A DNA stretch of 64,000 nucleotides from VBAS01 sp964444975 (GCA_964444975.1 CAYUJD010000007.1:1-64000), one strand, 5' to 3'; positions 1 to 9,769 are shown, counted from the first letter of the stretch. Translations and numbers: made by a program. Notes: a model not told the origin generated them from the sequence alone.

Positions 1-107
1 ATGGCGCTGCTGTGCGCCGGGGTGCCATCGGCATTGATAGCTACATTCTGGCTATAAACAGTGCCTGTCAGCAGCGTGATGATCACCAGTTGAATTAATT
101 TTTTCAT
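1..107 (-). CDS. N-terminus of a secreted protein (cut by window edge)
   Basis: Reading the minus strand from an ATG at 107 gives 35 codons that run off the window. They begin with a typical Sec signal peptide (MKKLIQLVIITLL, then a Gln after TVYS). The first mature residues, NVAINADGTPAHSSA, resemble the opening of many Bacteroidota exported proteins that carry tail-fibre-like or T9SS-associated domains. Only the export signal can be asserted; the function lies outside the window. Confidence 0.6.
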   Translation of the reverse strand, partial: MKKLIQLVIITLLTGTVYSQNVAINADGTPAHSSA

Positions 108-125
108 TTCAGTAGTTTTTAATTT

Positions 126-434
126 TTATAATAAAGAATCGAGTTCTATAAGCAATTGCAGCAGGCGTCCTTTCTTTACATCTTCACTTAAAAACTTTTT
201 TGCCTGCAAAGCCACGTAACGGCGTGTGGCTGTTGGGTGTATGCTTTCCGTTTGCACAGATATATTGGGCAGGTAAACGAACTGAAGCCAGTCGGCAAAA
301 TCCTGCTGGCTGCTGATTTCTTTTTTTTCATAATCGGTTACCCAGGCCGGCATGTTTATTTTCCAGAAACCGCAACGTTTCATCTCGGCTTTCACTTCCT
401 TTACTATTTCCATGATATTACTTTCAATGTTCAT
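126..434 (-). CDS. YqcC family protein (DUF446)
   Basis: This 102-residue soluble protein has the pattern of the small helical YqcC/DUF446 family: a central WLQFVYLPN segment (compare WLQWVLIPR in E. coli YqcC) and a C-terminal LLQLLIELDSLL helix. The length matches the family (about 105-110). E. coli yqcC lies beside truC (tRNA pseudouridine synthase), but no pseudouridine synthase is visible here and the biochemical role of the family is unknown to me. It starts 18 bases before the secreted-protein gene downstream on the same strand. The assignment rests on motif resemblance recalled from memory. Confidence 0.6.
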   Translation of the reverse strand: MNIESNIMEIVKEVKAEMKRCGFWKINMPAWVTDYEKKEISSQQDFADWLQFVYLPNISVQTESIHPTATRRYVALQAKKFLSEDVKKGRLLQLLIELDSLL

Positions 435-595
435 TGGTTTTTAATTTTCCGTAAAACTATTTCCGTGGCCGGCAGCCAGCGCCTGTAAAAAAGCAAACGG
501 GTGAAAGCAGTTATGCATCGGGTGGACGGGAAAAGCGATTAGCAAATGGTAAAACTGAATGATGCAACGGCAAGGGCTTGGCCGTAAAACTCATT

Positions 596-603
596 TAAAT
601 TTG
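596..603 (+). promoter_or_regulatory. Bacteroidota -7 box (TAAATTTG)
   Basis: TAAATTTG fits the Bacteroidota sigma-A -7 consensus TAnnTTTG and lies 36 bases before the GTG start of the propeller sensor kinase. A TTG at 578-580 could be the -33 element but the spacing is short. Prediction only. Confidence 0.4.
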
Positions 604-639
604 TATGGCCGACTATTGACAAGCTAAAACCAGGCAGCG

Positions 640-3600
640 GTGAAAAAGCTAAAATGGTTGATATTTTTTTTCTCTGCAGTATTTCACCTGCAGGCGCAGC
701 AGCTGGCCTTTCGCCACCTGGATGTGAATGACGGCCTTTCTTCCAATGTCGTATCGTTGGTTGCTTTTGACCGCAACGGTTCACTTTGGTTTTCCACAGG
801 CGAATCCATCAACTTTTTTGACGGTAATAATGTTTTTCCTTTTCACTGGAGAAACAACCCGGTATTTCCGCAGGCCGAGTCCGGATTTTTTTCAGTGGAC
901 AGCTACAACAGGGTTTGGATTTGTTATCCTGACCGGACTATTTTAATTAATGAAAAAAGACAGCCCGAGTGGATTTCCATCCGTAATTCATACGGACAAG
1001 TTTTTCCCACACATTGTTTTGATATAAATGGTCTCGGTGTGGTAGCTGTTTCAGGCAAAGGAACTTATTACTCCACCGATATAAGAAAACCATGGAACCG
1101 GCTTGCCTGGTTCGACAGTTTGCGGGCGGGCCGTTCTTTTGTTTTTGTAAACCGTTTCGATTCTTCTTCAGTAATAATTAAGCTCAGCAACCGGCTATTG
1201 GTTGTCAATTTTTCTTTGCAAAAAATAATGCTTGACATGGAGCATGCAGATGCCACGGAAGCCTGCAGGCTGAACGATGATGAGATACTAGTGGCAGCAA
1301 GAAATCAATGGAGGCTTTACCGCTTTAGCCTTTCACAGCAAAAAATTATTAAAACCTACACGAAACCGCTTTACCCGATGATCATCTCAGGAATGCAAAA
1401 CTTCAGAAATTGGAAAGAGCTGCCAACGGTAAAATATATATCGCCACACTTCTTGGCGGCCTGGCAGAGTTTGACGTGGAAAAAGAAAGTTGGACTGCTT
1501 ACCGGCCAGAGAACACTTCATCTTTTTCACTCAGCAGCGATAATATACGTTTCATTGCTGCCAACCCCGCCGGTTACCTGGCAGTGTCTTCCTGGGCAGG
1601 CATCAACATTGCCAATGTTTTTCAGCAGTGTTTTTTATCCAAAGAAAAATTTATTACTGCCCGGGGAAATATTGTTGACGAATATGTGAGTGGAATTGCC
1701 GAGGACCATAAACAAAACCTGTGGCTGATGACACAGACCAGGATACTTCGCTGGAACCGGCGCAGCAATACGGTGGATGAGTTTTTCAACCTGTCGGATG
1801 TGGCCGGAAAAGAGCAAAGCAATCTTTTTCCCGGCATTCCGGCTGTGGATGATGAAGGCAGAATATGGTTGCCCTATACAGGTTATGGCATACTGGTGTA
1901 CAACGATGAAGGGAACCTGATAAGGACACTGACGGAAAAGAGCGACGGGTTCAGCAGCGCCTCGCCAGTAAAATTTACCCGGATTATCAAAAAAAATTCC
2001 GATGGCAGGATGGTTGCCGGCTGCGAAAACGGAATTTTTATGATTGACCCCCAAACATTTTTTCCTGACACTGTCACACTGAAGCCGCTGCTTGACTCAA
2101 TGCGGGTGAAAAGGGTTGTTTCTATTTTACCGGAAAAAAATTCACTGTGGGTATCCACTTCAATAAATGGCGCCGTGTATCATTTTCATGCAGGAACAAA
2201 GGCAGTAAAAATTTTTACGGAAAAAAACGGCCTGCCGTCTTCACGTCATTATATGCTGGCCAAAGACAATGCGGGAACAATATATGCCGGTAATTATGCC
2301 GGTTTATCCATCATCGGCAAAAAGGGTGAAATAAAGGTGATTGATGAATACAGCGGGCTAATTGACCACCGGGTGGAGAGTATTATGCCCGACGACAGCG
2401 GGTATGTATGGATTGGCAACCGGAATATTTTAATAAGATATCATCCTGCCACGGGGCAGTTTGATTATTTCAATGAACAGAATGGAATTAACAAAGCAGG
2501 ATTTTCCATCGGCTCAGTGTGCAAAACAAAAAGCGGCGAAATTGTTTTCGGCACTTTCCGGGGCTTGATTATTGTAAACCCGGCGAACATCATTGCACGA
2601 AAACGGACGGTAAGTTTTACGCTGTACCGGCTGAATACCGATAATTCGGTGGATATGCTGAGTCAGGCATCGGCGCTGCGGCTCCCGTTCAGCAACGGCC
2701 GGGTAAGTTTTGGTTTTTCCAATTCTGACCTGGTTACCGGGCGCCGGATATTTTACCGGTACAAAATGCAGGGAATTGACTCCACCTGGTCGGCGTCTAC
2801 AAAAAATCAGCTGGTGACCTACAACCTGCGGCCCGGCCGATACAGGTTTTTTATGCAGGCATCCTACAACAACACGGCCTGGATGGATTTTCCCGAAAGC
2901 ATCGCCATCCGGGTGAATTATCCCTTCTGGCAGCAATGGTGGTTTTATATTATTATTGGTGTACTGGCAGTTGGTGTTACCCTGGCCATTTACCGGTCGG
3001 CACAGGCTTCGAAAGAACAAAAAAGAAAACTGGAAGAACTGAACCACATGATGAATGAATCGAGGCTGATGGCCATCAGGGCACAGATGAACCCGCATTT
3101 TATTTTCAACAGCCTGAACTCGATACAGGAATGCATCGTGATGCAGGATTTTGATACCGCCTACCAGTATCTTTCCAAATTTTCAAAACTGCTGCGGCAG
3201 GTGCTGAATAATTCGGAAAAAAATTTCATCCCCCTGAAAGATGAGATTGAAGTGAACGAACTTTACCTTGAACTGGAATCGCTGCGGTTTAAAAAATCAT
3301 TTAGCTACCATTTTGAAATTGATGAAAAGATTGACACGGAAGCGGTTCAGTTTCCCTCGCTGATGCTGCAGCCGTTTATTGAAAATGCCGTTTGGCATGG
3401 GCTGATGCACAAGCAGGGCGAAAAAAAGCTGAGCATCTCTTTCCAGGCCGAAAACAATCACCTGGTCTGCATCATTGAAGATAACGGCATCGGCAGGGAA
3501 AAAGCGGCCGAGATAAAAAAGAACAAACTTGGCGCCCGGTATTTAGAATCGAAAGGCACGAAACTATCAGAGCAAAGACTGCAGTTGCTGAACGAAACAG

Positions 3601-3704
3601 GACAAACCCGGGCAAAAATCCATTTTGAGGATTTGAAATCCGGAGCAGGAGAAGCAGCAGGTACAAAAGTGATACTGGAATTTCCATTGGACTATAAATC
3701 TTAA
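640..3704 (+). CDS. Two-component-propeller / Y_Y_Y / LytS-type sensor histidine kinase, frameshifted
   Basis: An inner-membrane sensor of roughly 1020 residues. From the GTG start it has a signal peptide (MKKLKWLIFFFSAVFHLQAQ), a periplasmic region of beta-propeller repeats (NDGLSSNVV, GSLWFST, GYVWIGN), a Y_Y_Y domain (YRYKMQGIDSTWS, GRYRFFMQA), one membrane helix near 2930-2990, and a His_kinase domain with the phospho-acceptor in QMNPHFIFNSLNS (His codon 3096-3098). The ATPase part keeps QPFIENAVWHG and EDNGIGREKA. The reading frame changes between 1353 and 1410: the upstream frame stops at 1689 and the downstream frame is closed before 1353, so one base is missing relative to an intact gene, or the gene is truly mutated. 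It ends 3 bases before the LytTR regulator, forming a two-component pair. Confidence 0.85.
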
Positions 3705-3707
3705 AGC

Positions 3708-4460
3708 ATGACAAAGATTCTGATTGTAGACGATGAGCCAGCCGCCGGCAATATTCTGAAAATGCTGATTGAGCGGCATGTGCCTATTCAGAAAGAAATA
3801 CGCTATGCCGGCAGCCCCGAAGAGGCGCTGCAACTGATTCCGGAATGGCAACCCAACCTGCTGATGCTGGATATTGAAATGCCCAACATGAACGGCTTTG
3901 ATTTGCTCAACCGCATCGGGCACTGGGATTTTGATGTCATTTTCACCACGGCCTATGATAAATATGCCATCAAAGCCATCCGCTTCAGCGCATTGGATTA
4001 CCTGCTGAAGCCGGTTGACATCATTGACCTGCAGAATGCCATCAACAAACACATCATCCGGCGTGAGTACCAGCAGGTGAACCAGCAGCAGCAGCTTGTT
4101 TCCAACCTGATCAATAACCTGCAGCAAAAAGACCAGTCGGCATTCAAGCTGGCGCTTTCCACCACCGAAGGTGTTTTTTTCTTCGACCCCAATGAAATCA
4201 TCCGGCTGGAAGGCGAAAGCAATTACACCCGGTTTTATTTTGTAAACCAGAAACCCATGCTGGTATCAAAAACACTGAAGGAATATGAGGATATTTTGCT
4301 TGACCATAATTTTCTGCGTGTACACAAATCACACCTGGTAAACAAGAAATTCGTAAAGCACCTCGATAAGGAAGGGCTGCTATGGCTTACTGACGGAAAC
4401 TACATCGCCGTTTCCCGCCGCAAAAAGGAGGAGGTGATGAGGGAACTGAGCAATAAATAG
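3708..4460 (+). CDS. LytTR family response regulator
   Basis: A 250-residue regulator with an N-terminal receiver domain (acidic pair Asp8-Asp9, phospho-acceptor Asp55 in MLDIEMP, Thr80/81, Lys101 in LLKPVD) and a C-terminal LytTR DNA-binding domain from about residue 150 (IIRLEGESNYTRF, FLRVHKSHLVN). It begins 3 bases after the stop of the preceding sensor kinase, so the two are co-transcribed and form a LytS/LytR-type pair. The target genes cannot be read from the sequence. Confidence 0.93.
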   Translation: MTKILIVDDEPAAGNILKMLIERHVPIQKEIRYAGSPEEALQLIPEWQPNLLMLDIEMPNMNGFDLLNRIGHWDFDVIFTTAYDKYAIKAIRFSALDYLLKPVDIIDLQNAINKHIIRREYQQVNQQQQLVSNLINNLQQKDQSAFKLALSTTEGVFFFDPNEIIRLEGESNYTRFYFVNQKPMLVSKTLKEYEDILLDHNFLRVHKSHLVNKKFVKHLDKEGLLWLTDGNYIAVSRRKKEEVMRELSNK

Positions 4461-4633
4461 TGAGGTGAATTTTGTAATACACGGTTAAAACAGGGTCATT
4501 CTGCGCAAACCGGGTTACGTTTCAATCTGCTTTTCCTGCCTTTCGTTTACCCATTTCCCCCTTTCAATAATTCAAACTTGCTTTGCCACTACCAGCAGGT
4601 GTATTATTGGTATGAAATTTAAAAAAAAAGAAA

Positions 4634-4942
4634 ATGCTGACACTACTTACCATATTCCTGCTTTCAAAATACAAAAAAGGAAAATACCTGTATAAACTGA
4701 AGAGGAGATTACTGATACTGAAAAGGGCTATCGGTTTCGGATCATACACCATGCATCCCTCCGGCGTGTGCAATACATTGCAGGTATATAAAAATGCAAA
4801 GGGCAGCACCATGGGTTTTCCCGGTTCAAAAATGAATGTGCTGAGAGGCATCAGTGAAGCTTTCCGGGTTGGGGATGCAGTAACGGCGGGCTATTTGTCA
4901 GTTAAAAAGGTAGATGTGATAGCTGATAAAAGAGCAGCATAA
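4634..4942 (+). CDS. Possible small basic protein (doubtful)
   Basis: The 562 bases between the response regulator and the B12-binding gene (4461-5022) hold no recognisable gene. The best candidate is this 102-codon frame, which starts with a hydrophobic stretch (MLTLLTIFLL) followed by many Lys and Arg residues. A poly-A run just upstream joins it out of frame to an ATG at 4612. An opposing frame at 4564-4851 is equally long. I recognise no family and cannot show that it is expressed. Confidence 0.2.
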   Translation: MLTLLTIFLLSKYKKGKYLYKLKRRLLILKRAIGFGSYTMHPSGVCNTLQVYKNAKGSTMGFPGSKMNVLRGISEAFRVGDAVTAGYLSVKKVDVIADKRAA

Positions 4943-4994
4943 ATATTACTCCTTGCTTTGTCCTGTCATACATCTTTCTCTTGTAAGAAACACC

Positions 4995-5014
4995 ATGCCC
5001 CGCTGCCGGGGCAT
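4995..5014. terminator. GC-rich hairpin between convergent units
   Basis: ATGCCCC and GGGGCAT pair around a 6-base loop. A weak T-rich tail follows on the plus strand (CACTTTTATT) and a poorer one on the minus strand. It sits 9 bases beyond the stop of the B12-binding gene and could end its transcript. Confidence 0.4.
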
Positions 5015-5022
5015 CACTTTTA

Positions 5023-5457
5023 TTAAAAACTCCTGTTCTCTTTTACCCAGTTTCGTATATAGCCGGCGATTTCCGAAGTTGGTGTGCCGGGAGCAAAGAG
5101 ATTTCCGACACCCATTTCCATCAGCTTTTTCATATCATCTTCAGGAATGATACCGCCACCCGTAAGCAGTACATCATTCATCCCTTTTTCTTTCATCAGC
5201 TCCAGTACTTTTGGAAACACGGTCATGTGCGCCCCGCTAAGGATGCTGATGCCGATGGCATCCACATCTTCCTGCAGGGCGGCATTCACCACCATCTCCG
5301 GTGTTTGCCGCAGACCGGTATAGATGACTTCCATGCCGGCGTCACGCAGGGCCGTGGCAATTACCTTGGCGCCGCGGTCGTGACCGTCGAGGCCTACTTT
5401 GGCTACCAAAACACGGATAGGACGTTTTGTTTCAGTTATCATAAAAGAAGTGCTCAA
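5023..5457 (-). CDS. Cobalamin-binding domain protein (methylmalonyl-CoA mutase C-terminal type)
   Basis: A 144-residue protein made only of the Rossmann-like B12-binding domain found at the C-terminus of methylmalonyl-CoA mutase. It has the cobalamin signature DGHDRG (the DxHxxG motif with the lower-ligand His) and the later SILSGAHM and LTGGGIIPEDD segments that cradle the nucleotide tail. Such stand-alone domains act as the small subunit of two-part acyl-CoA mutases, or sit orphaned. No large mutase subunit, meaB-type GTPase or epimerase is in the window. The start may be Met1 or Met6 (MITETKRPIR). It is divergent from the aldo/keto reductase, 38 bases away. Confidence 0.88.
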   Translation of the reverse strand: MSTSFMITETKRPIRVLVAKVGLDGHDRGAKVIATALRDAGMEVIYTGLRQTPEMVVNAALQEDVDAIGISILSGAHMTVFPKVLELMKEKGMNDVLLTGGGIIPEDDMKKLMEMGVGNLFAPGTPTSEIAGYIRNWVKENRSF

Positions 5458-5495
5458 AAATACATTACTTAGTACAATAATCTCTTTTTCGATTT

Positions 5496-6485
5496 ATGCA
5501 ATACCGCAAATTCGGCAATACAGATTTGCTCGTCAGTGAAATCGGCTTTGGTGCATGGGCCATCGGCGGTGGAGCCATGATTGGAAGCACAGCTATCGGC
5601 TGGGGCGATGCAGATGATACGGTTTCCATAAAGGCTATTTATGCGGCACTTGATGCCGGCATTAATTTTTTTGATACAGCCGATATTTACGGGCTGGGTC
5701 ATTCGGAAGATTTGCTGGGAAAAACAATCGGTCACAAAAATGATATCATCATCGCCACCAAGGCCGGTAATGTGTCACGAAACAATCAGTTCACCGTTGA
5801 TTATTCCAAAAACCATATCCTGGAAGCCTGTGAAGGTTCTTTGCGTAGACTCAAACGGGAAGCAATTGATTTTTACCAGTTGCATTCCGCAAGGCTGCAG
5901 CATCTGCAAAACGGCGAATGCATTGAAGCCATGCAACAATTGCAGCAGCAGGGTAAGATTCGTTACTGGGGAATTTCATTAAATACTTTTGAACCGTTGC
6001 CGGAAGCAGAATTTTTTATACAGAACAAAATCGGAAACGGTTTTCAGCTTGTGCTGAACTTAATAAACCAGGGAGCATTGTCTTTATTTAAGCCGTCAGC
6101 AGAGAAGGGCTACGGAATAATTGTGAGAATGGCCCTGCAGTTCGGATTGCTGACAGGCAAGTTTGACAAGGGAGTGAGTTTTTCAGAAAACGACCATCGC
6201 AAAAAACGCCTGACAAAAGATGTGATTCATGCGTCCAATGATGCTTTAAAGCCAGCCTGGGCATTATGCAGTAAATATAATTGCACAAAAACACAATTGG
6301 CTTTGAGTTATATACTCAGTTATCCGGAAGTGTCCACCCTTATTGCAGGCATCAGAACAGCAGAGCAGGTGCAACAGAACACTTCGGGATTGTTTCAACT
6401 GGCAAAACCAGAAATGCAAAGGATAAGGGAACTTTGGAAAACCGGTTTGAAACCCGTTATGGATTTGATACAGCAGCAAGGTTAA
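5496..6485 (+). CDS. Aldo/keto reductase
   Basis: A 329-residue NADPH-dependent aldo/keto reductase of the (beta/alpha)8 fold. The catalytic tetrad is visible as Asp60 and Tyr65 (FDTADIYG), Lys89 (IATKAG) and His130 (FYQLHS). The C-terminal segment with SYILSYPEVSTLIAGIRT is the family's cofactor-binding end. Sequence style is that of the broad AKR families that reduce sugar-derived or small aldehydes, and the substrate cannot be told. Its last 4 bases overlap the end of the convergent gltX gene. Confidence 0.9.
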   Translation: MQYRKFGNTDLLVSEIGFGAWAIGGGAMIGSTAIGWGDADDTVSIKAIYAALDAGINFFDTADIYGLGHSEDLLGKTIGHKNDIIIATKAGNVSRNNQFTVDYSKNHILEACEGSLRRLKREAIDFYQLHSARLQHLQNGECIEAMQQLQQQGKIRYWGISLNTFEPLPEAEFFIQNKIGNGFQLVLNLINQGALSLFKPSAEKGYGIIVRMALQFGLLTGKFDKGVSFSENDHRKKRLTKDVIHASNDALKPAWALCSKYNCTKTQLALSYILSYPEVSTLIAGIRTAEQVQQNTSGLFQLAKPEMQRIRELWKTGLKPVMDLIQQQG

Positions 6486-8020
6486 CCAAAAACAGCCAGT
6501 GCTTTTTTAATTCTTGCGATTGTTTCTTCTTTACCCAGCACTTCTGCAATGTCGAATACACCCGGGCCGAATTTGCCGCCGACCAGCATGATACGGAAGG
6601 GCAGCAGCACATCACCGGGTTTTATTTCATTTACGGCAGCAATTTCTTTGAAATTTTTTTCCAGCGTGGAAGTTGTCCAGTCGCTGGTCAATTCATAATT
6701 GCGGATTACTTCAGCAAAGAATAATTTTTTTGCTTCATCCCACTTCGGCTTCACTGCATCTGCATCCCATTTGTCTGGCGCACGAAAAAAAAACCAGCTT
6801 TGCTCATAAAAATCCGTCAGCAAGGTGCAGCGGTCTTTTACAAGACTAATCACTTTCGGTAAAATACCATCATCAACATCAGTCAGGCCTTTTTCAATCA
6901 TCAGATTTCTGACTTCCGGCATCAGACTTCCGGCTGCCGACTTCTTAATCCATTCATGATTGAACCACCTGGCTTTTTCATAATCAAACTTTGCTCCGCC
7001 GCTGTGCACTCTTTCAATTGAAAATTTTTCAATCAACTCCTGCCTGGTAAAAATCTCCTGCTCGGTGCCGTCGTTCCAGCCCAGCAGCGCAAGAAAATTG
7101 ATGAAGGCTTCGGGCAGAAATCCTTTTTCTTTAAAACCCTCCACTGTTTCACCGGTATTAGGGTCTGTCCATCGCATGGCAAAAACAGGGAAACCGTACC
7201 TGGCGCCGTCGCGTTTACTCAGTTTTCCATTGGGTCCGAGTATTAACGGCAAATGTGCCCATTGGGGCATTTCGTTTTCCCAGCCAAAATATTTCCATAA
7301 TAATATATGCACCGGGGCGCTGGGCAGCCATTCTTCGCCGCGAAAGGCATGGGAGATTTTCATCAGATAATCATCCACCACCACGGCAAGATGATAGGTG
7401 GGCATGCCGTCGGCTTTCAGCATCACTTTATCATCAATAATTGAGGTATCGAAATGCACTTCACCGCGAATCATGTCGGTAAAGGAAACCGTTTCATGCT
7501 CCGGCATTTTGATGCGGATGACATGCGGGGTATTTGCTTCCAGCAATTTTTTTACTTCGCTTTCCGGCAGCGCCAATGAGTTTCGCATCTTCATCCGCAC
7601 GGTGCTGTCATATTGCTGTGTGGTCGCCTGTTCTGTTCTGGCTCCGGCCGCTATCGGGGCATGCCGCATCTTTTCCAGCTCGCCGGGAGTATCAAAAGCA
7701 TAATAGGCAAAACCATCTTTCACCAGTTGTTCAGCGTATTGCCTGTACAGTTCTTTTCTTTCACTCTGCCTGTACGGCCCGTAGCTGCCGCCGTGTACAG
7801 GACTTTCGTCGGGTACAAGGCCGCACCATTTTAAACAATCGTAAATGTATTGTTCAGCGCCGGGCACATAGCGGGTTTGATCAGTGTCTTCAATGCGCAG
7901 GATAAAATCACCGCCATTTTTTTTTGCAAACAGGTAATTGTACAAAACGGTTCTCACACCGCCCATGTGCAGGCCGCCGGTAGGCGAAGGCGCAAACCGT
8001 ACTCTTACTCTTTTTGCCAT
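6482..8020 (-). CDS. gltX: Glutamyl-tRNA synthetase
   Basis: A 512-residue class I aminoacyl-tRNA synthetase that charges tRNA-Glu. The HIGH-type motif is HMGG at residues 18-21 after RFAPSPTGGL, the glutamate-binding IEDTD follows, and the KMSKS-type loop is KLSKR at 266-270. Length is normal for bacterial GluRS. I place the start at the ATG at 8020 (MAKRVRVRFAPSP); an upstream TTG at 8029 would add only three residues. The gene converges on the aldo/keto reductase with a 4-base overlap. Confidence 0.96.
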   Translation of the reverse strand: MAKRVRVRFAPSPTGGLHMGGVRTVLYNYLFAKKNGGDFILRIEDTDQTRYVPGAEQYIYDCLKWCGLVPDESPVHGGSYGPYRQSERKELYRQYAEQLVKDGFAYYAFDTPGELEKMRHAPIAAGARTEQATTQQYDSTVRMKMRNSLALPESEVKKLLEANTPHVIRIKMPEHETVSFTDMIRGEVHFDTSIIDDKVMLKADGMPTYHLAVVVDDYLMKISHAFRGEEWLPSAPVHILLWKYFGWENEMPQWAHLPLILGPNGKLSKRDGARYGFPVFAMRWTDPNTGETVEGFKEKGFLPEAFINFLALLGWNDGTEQEIFTRQELIEKFSIERVHSGGAKFDYEKARWFNHEWIKKSAAGSLMPEVRNLMIEKGLTDVDDGILPKVISLVKDRCTLLTDFYEQSWFFFRAPDKWDADAVKPKWDEAKKLFFAEVIRNYELTSDWTTSTLEKNFKEIAAVNEIKPGDVLLPFRIMLVGGKFGPGVFDIAEVLGKEETIARIKKALAVFG

Positions 8021-8026
8021 AGGCGG

Positions 8027-8034
8027 CAAAGATA
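8027..8034 (-). promoter_or_regulatory. -7 box of gltX (TATCTTTG)
   Basis: On the minus strand TATCTTTG matches TAnnTTTG and ends 6 bases before the gltX ATG, which predicts a very short or absent 5' leader. The same layout is seen at dut (31895-31902). Confidence 0.45.
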
Positions 8035-8060
8035 AGTTTCCGCTTTTCTATTTTTTATAA

Positions 8061-8091
8061 ATAAAAAACCGTCCTGCAAAGAAGACGGTTT
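8061..8091 (-). terminator. Intrinsic terminator after the first lipoprotein gene
   Basis: On the minus strand AAACCGTC pairs with GACGGTTT around a 9-base loop and is followed by TTTATTTAT. It lies 22 bases past the stop of the lipoprotein gene at 8113. Confidence 0.7.
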
Positions 8092-8112
8092 CTGATTCGT
8101 GGGTTCGGATTT

Positions 8113-8955
8113 TTATGGCAGCAAAATGGTACGGGGCGGATTGCCGTCAATGGAAATGGTTGCCACCCGGTCGCAGGCGCCGTCGCCGTAGTCAACAATG
8201 GCGTAATGATTGGGACCTTCAATTTTCACTTTGCCCTTGCTCACATTATGGCAAATGGTTTTCTTTTCCAGCGGCTCAGTAATGGTGGCGGTTCTGCTTT
8301 TACCGGCTGCGTTGGTTACAGTATGATTGCCGGTGATGGAGTACACATCATCCAGCAGGTTTAGCGGTGTATTGGCTCCGGCGGTTTGTGTCACGGTTTT
8401 TGTTCCTTCGTGCAGCCAGTAATGATTACCCCCGGGGGCGGTTACTTTACCGTCATCTATTGCCCTGGTCCAGCTGATACCGTTTGGCGTGCTGGTATTG
8501 GTCCAGGTGATGGTACCTTCGATTTTATAATTTTCCGTGTAATAATTATCAAATGTCATTACAGCAGTAGCCCCGGGGTGATGTACTGAATCAGACAGCA
8601 CAATATTGATTTTTCCTTTACGGGTGATGCCGTCCTGCGAAGTACAGCCGGCGCCAAAGTCAATCACAATTGTTTTGGGAAAAGAGTTTTGCGGAGTCAC
8701 GGATACAGAGGCACAGCTGAGTGTATTGGTGGATTGCAATACCTGTCTGCTGCGGCCATTGGCCAGGCCCGCATTAAATGCTGCCTCGAGAAAAACAACA
8801 TTGGCATCATCGGCCAGGCTTTCGGATATGGCCTGGTCGCCGCTGAGTTGGAAGGTGGTTTCCACTTCTTCATTTGTTTCTTTCTCTTTTTTACAGGCCG
8901 ATAAAAAAAAGAGGGCGGTAAGTGATAACAGGGTAAAGATTTTGTTTAGTTTCAT
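8113..8955 (-). CDS. Hypothetical lipoprotein, paralogue of 9770-10696
   Basis: A 280-residue predicted lipoprotein with lipobox FFLSAC (Cys21) followed by KKEK. The mature part is Thr/Asn/Gly rich and mostly beta-like. It shares a clear pattern with the lipoprotein encoded at 9770-10696: IVIDFGAGC, DGITRKGKI, PGATAVMTFDNY, KIEGT, DDVYSITG, a C-terminal YGDGACD and a closing ILLP. I do not recognise a named domain. The two paralogues flank the polysaccharide deacetylase gene. The function is unknown; a surface or periplasmic location is inferred from the lipobox. Confidence 0.8.
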   Translation of the reverse strand: MKLNKIFTLLSLTALFFLSACKKEKETNEEVETTFQLSGDQAISESLADDANVVFLEAAFNAGLANGRSRQVLQSTNTLSCASVSVTPQNSFPKTIVIDFGAGCTSQDGITRKGKINIVLSDSVHHPGATAVMTFDNYYTENYKIEGTITWTNTSTPNGISWTRAIDDGKVTAPGGNHYWLHEGTKTVTQTAGANTPLNLLDDVYSITGNHTVTNAAGKSRTATITEPLEKKTICHNVSKGKVKIEGPNHYAIVDYGDGACDRVATISIDGNPPRTILLP

Positions 8956-9032
8956 AAGGATTGATTTTTTTGTTTGCGATTATACATGCAAAAATCTAAA
9001 ACGATTAACCGGAACTGAAATTATTGAGCAAA

Positions 9033-9662
9033 ATGTTTTACCTCGTAAAAACACCGTGGTGGATAAAGAGAATTTACGATGGCTATTTATGGAATATGCC
9101 GGCCACTGAAAAAGCCCTGTACCTGACATTTGACGACGGCCCCCACCCGGAAGTGACTCCCTTTGTATTAAAACAACTGAAACAACACAGCGCCCTGGCC
9201 ACGTTTTTTTGTATTGGTAAAAACGTGGTTGATTTTCCGGAAGTGTATAAACAAATTTTAAATGAAGGTCATGCTGTGGGCAATCATACATTCACTCACC
9301 CCAACGGGTGGAAGACAGCCAATGAGGTGTACCTGCGTGATGTGGCAGAAGCCTCAAACTATATTGACAGCGCTATGTTCCGTCCGCCATACGGTCGTAT
9401 CACATCATTCCAGGCAAAAAATCTGAAGCCGGTAATGAAAGGCAAGGAACCCAAAGTGGTTATGTGGGATGTTGTAAGCGGCGATTTTGATACTTTGTGT
9501 TCGCCGCAGCAATGCCTCGGCAATGTTATATTCACTGCCGGCCCGGGTTCAATTGTGGTTTTTCATGACAGTGAGAAGGCCCGGCCCCGCCTTGAATATA
9601 CCCTGCCGCGGGTGCTTGGTTATTTTTCAGAAAAAGGATTTGTTTTTAAGTCGCTGGAGTAA
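9033..9662 (+). CDS. Polysaccharide deacetylase (NodB-type, CE4)
   Basis: A 209-residue CE4 carbohydrate esterase. The NodB motifs are in order: TFDDGPH (residues 32-38, with the catalytic base and metal Asp), HTFTH (85-89, metal His pair), RPPYG (117-121), then MWDVVSGDFD and VVFHDS near the end. The family removes N- or O-acetyl groups from peptidoglycan, chitin or related polymers. No clear signal peptide is present, so it may be cytoplasmic or membrane-peripheral through its aromatic N-terminus. ATG at 9033 is preferred to a TTG at 9024. It stands alone on the plus strand between two paralogous lipoprotein genes. Confidence 0.92.
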   Translation: MFYLVKTPWWIKRIYDGYLWNMPATEKALYLTFDDGPHPEVTPFVLKQLKQHSALATFFCIGKNVVDFPEVYKQILNEGHAVGNHTFTHPNGWKTANEVYLRDVAEASNYIDSAMFRPPYGRITSFQAKNLKPVMKGKEPKVVMWDVVSGDFDTLCSPQQCLGNVIFTAGPGSIVVFHDSEKARPRLEYTLPRVLGYFSEKGFVFKSLE

Positions 9663-9692
9663 AAAAATTATCGGACAATCCGTAAACTAATA

Positions 9693-9724
9693 GGGCCTGG
9701 GTAGAAACCCTGGCCCGTTTTTAA
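9693..9724 (+). terminator. Intrinsic terminator of the deacetylase gene
   Basis: GGGCC-T-GGGT pairs with ACCC-T-GGCCC (one internal mismatch), followed by GTTTTTAA, 30 bases after the stop codon. Confidence 0.75.
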
Positions 9725-9769
9725 TCCGTACCCTATGAAAACTGGTTTAAAGGTATAATAATTTTTTAA

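Noticed and set aside
4461..5022. Riboswitch (cobalamin type) before the B12-binding gene
   Set aside because: The region is downstream, not upstream, of that gene, and no B12-box-like segment is visible in the 38 bases that precede its start.
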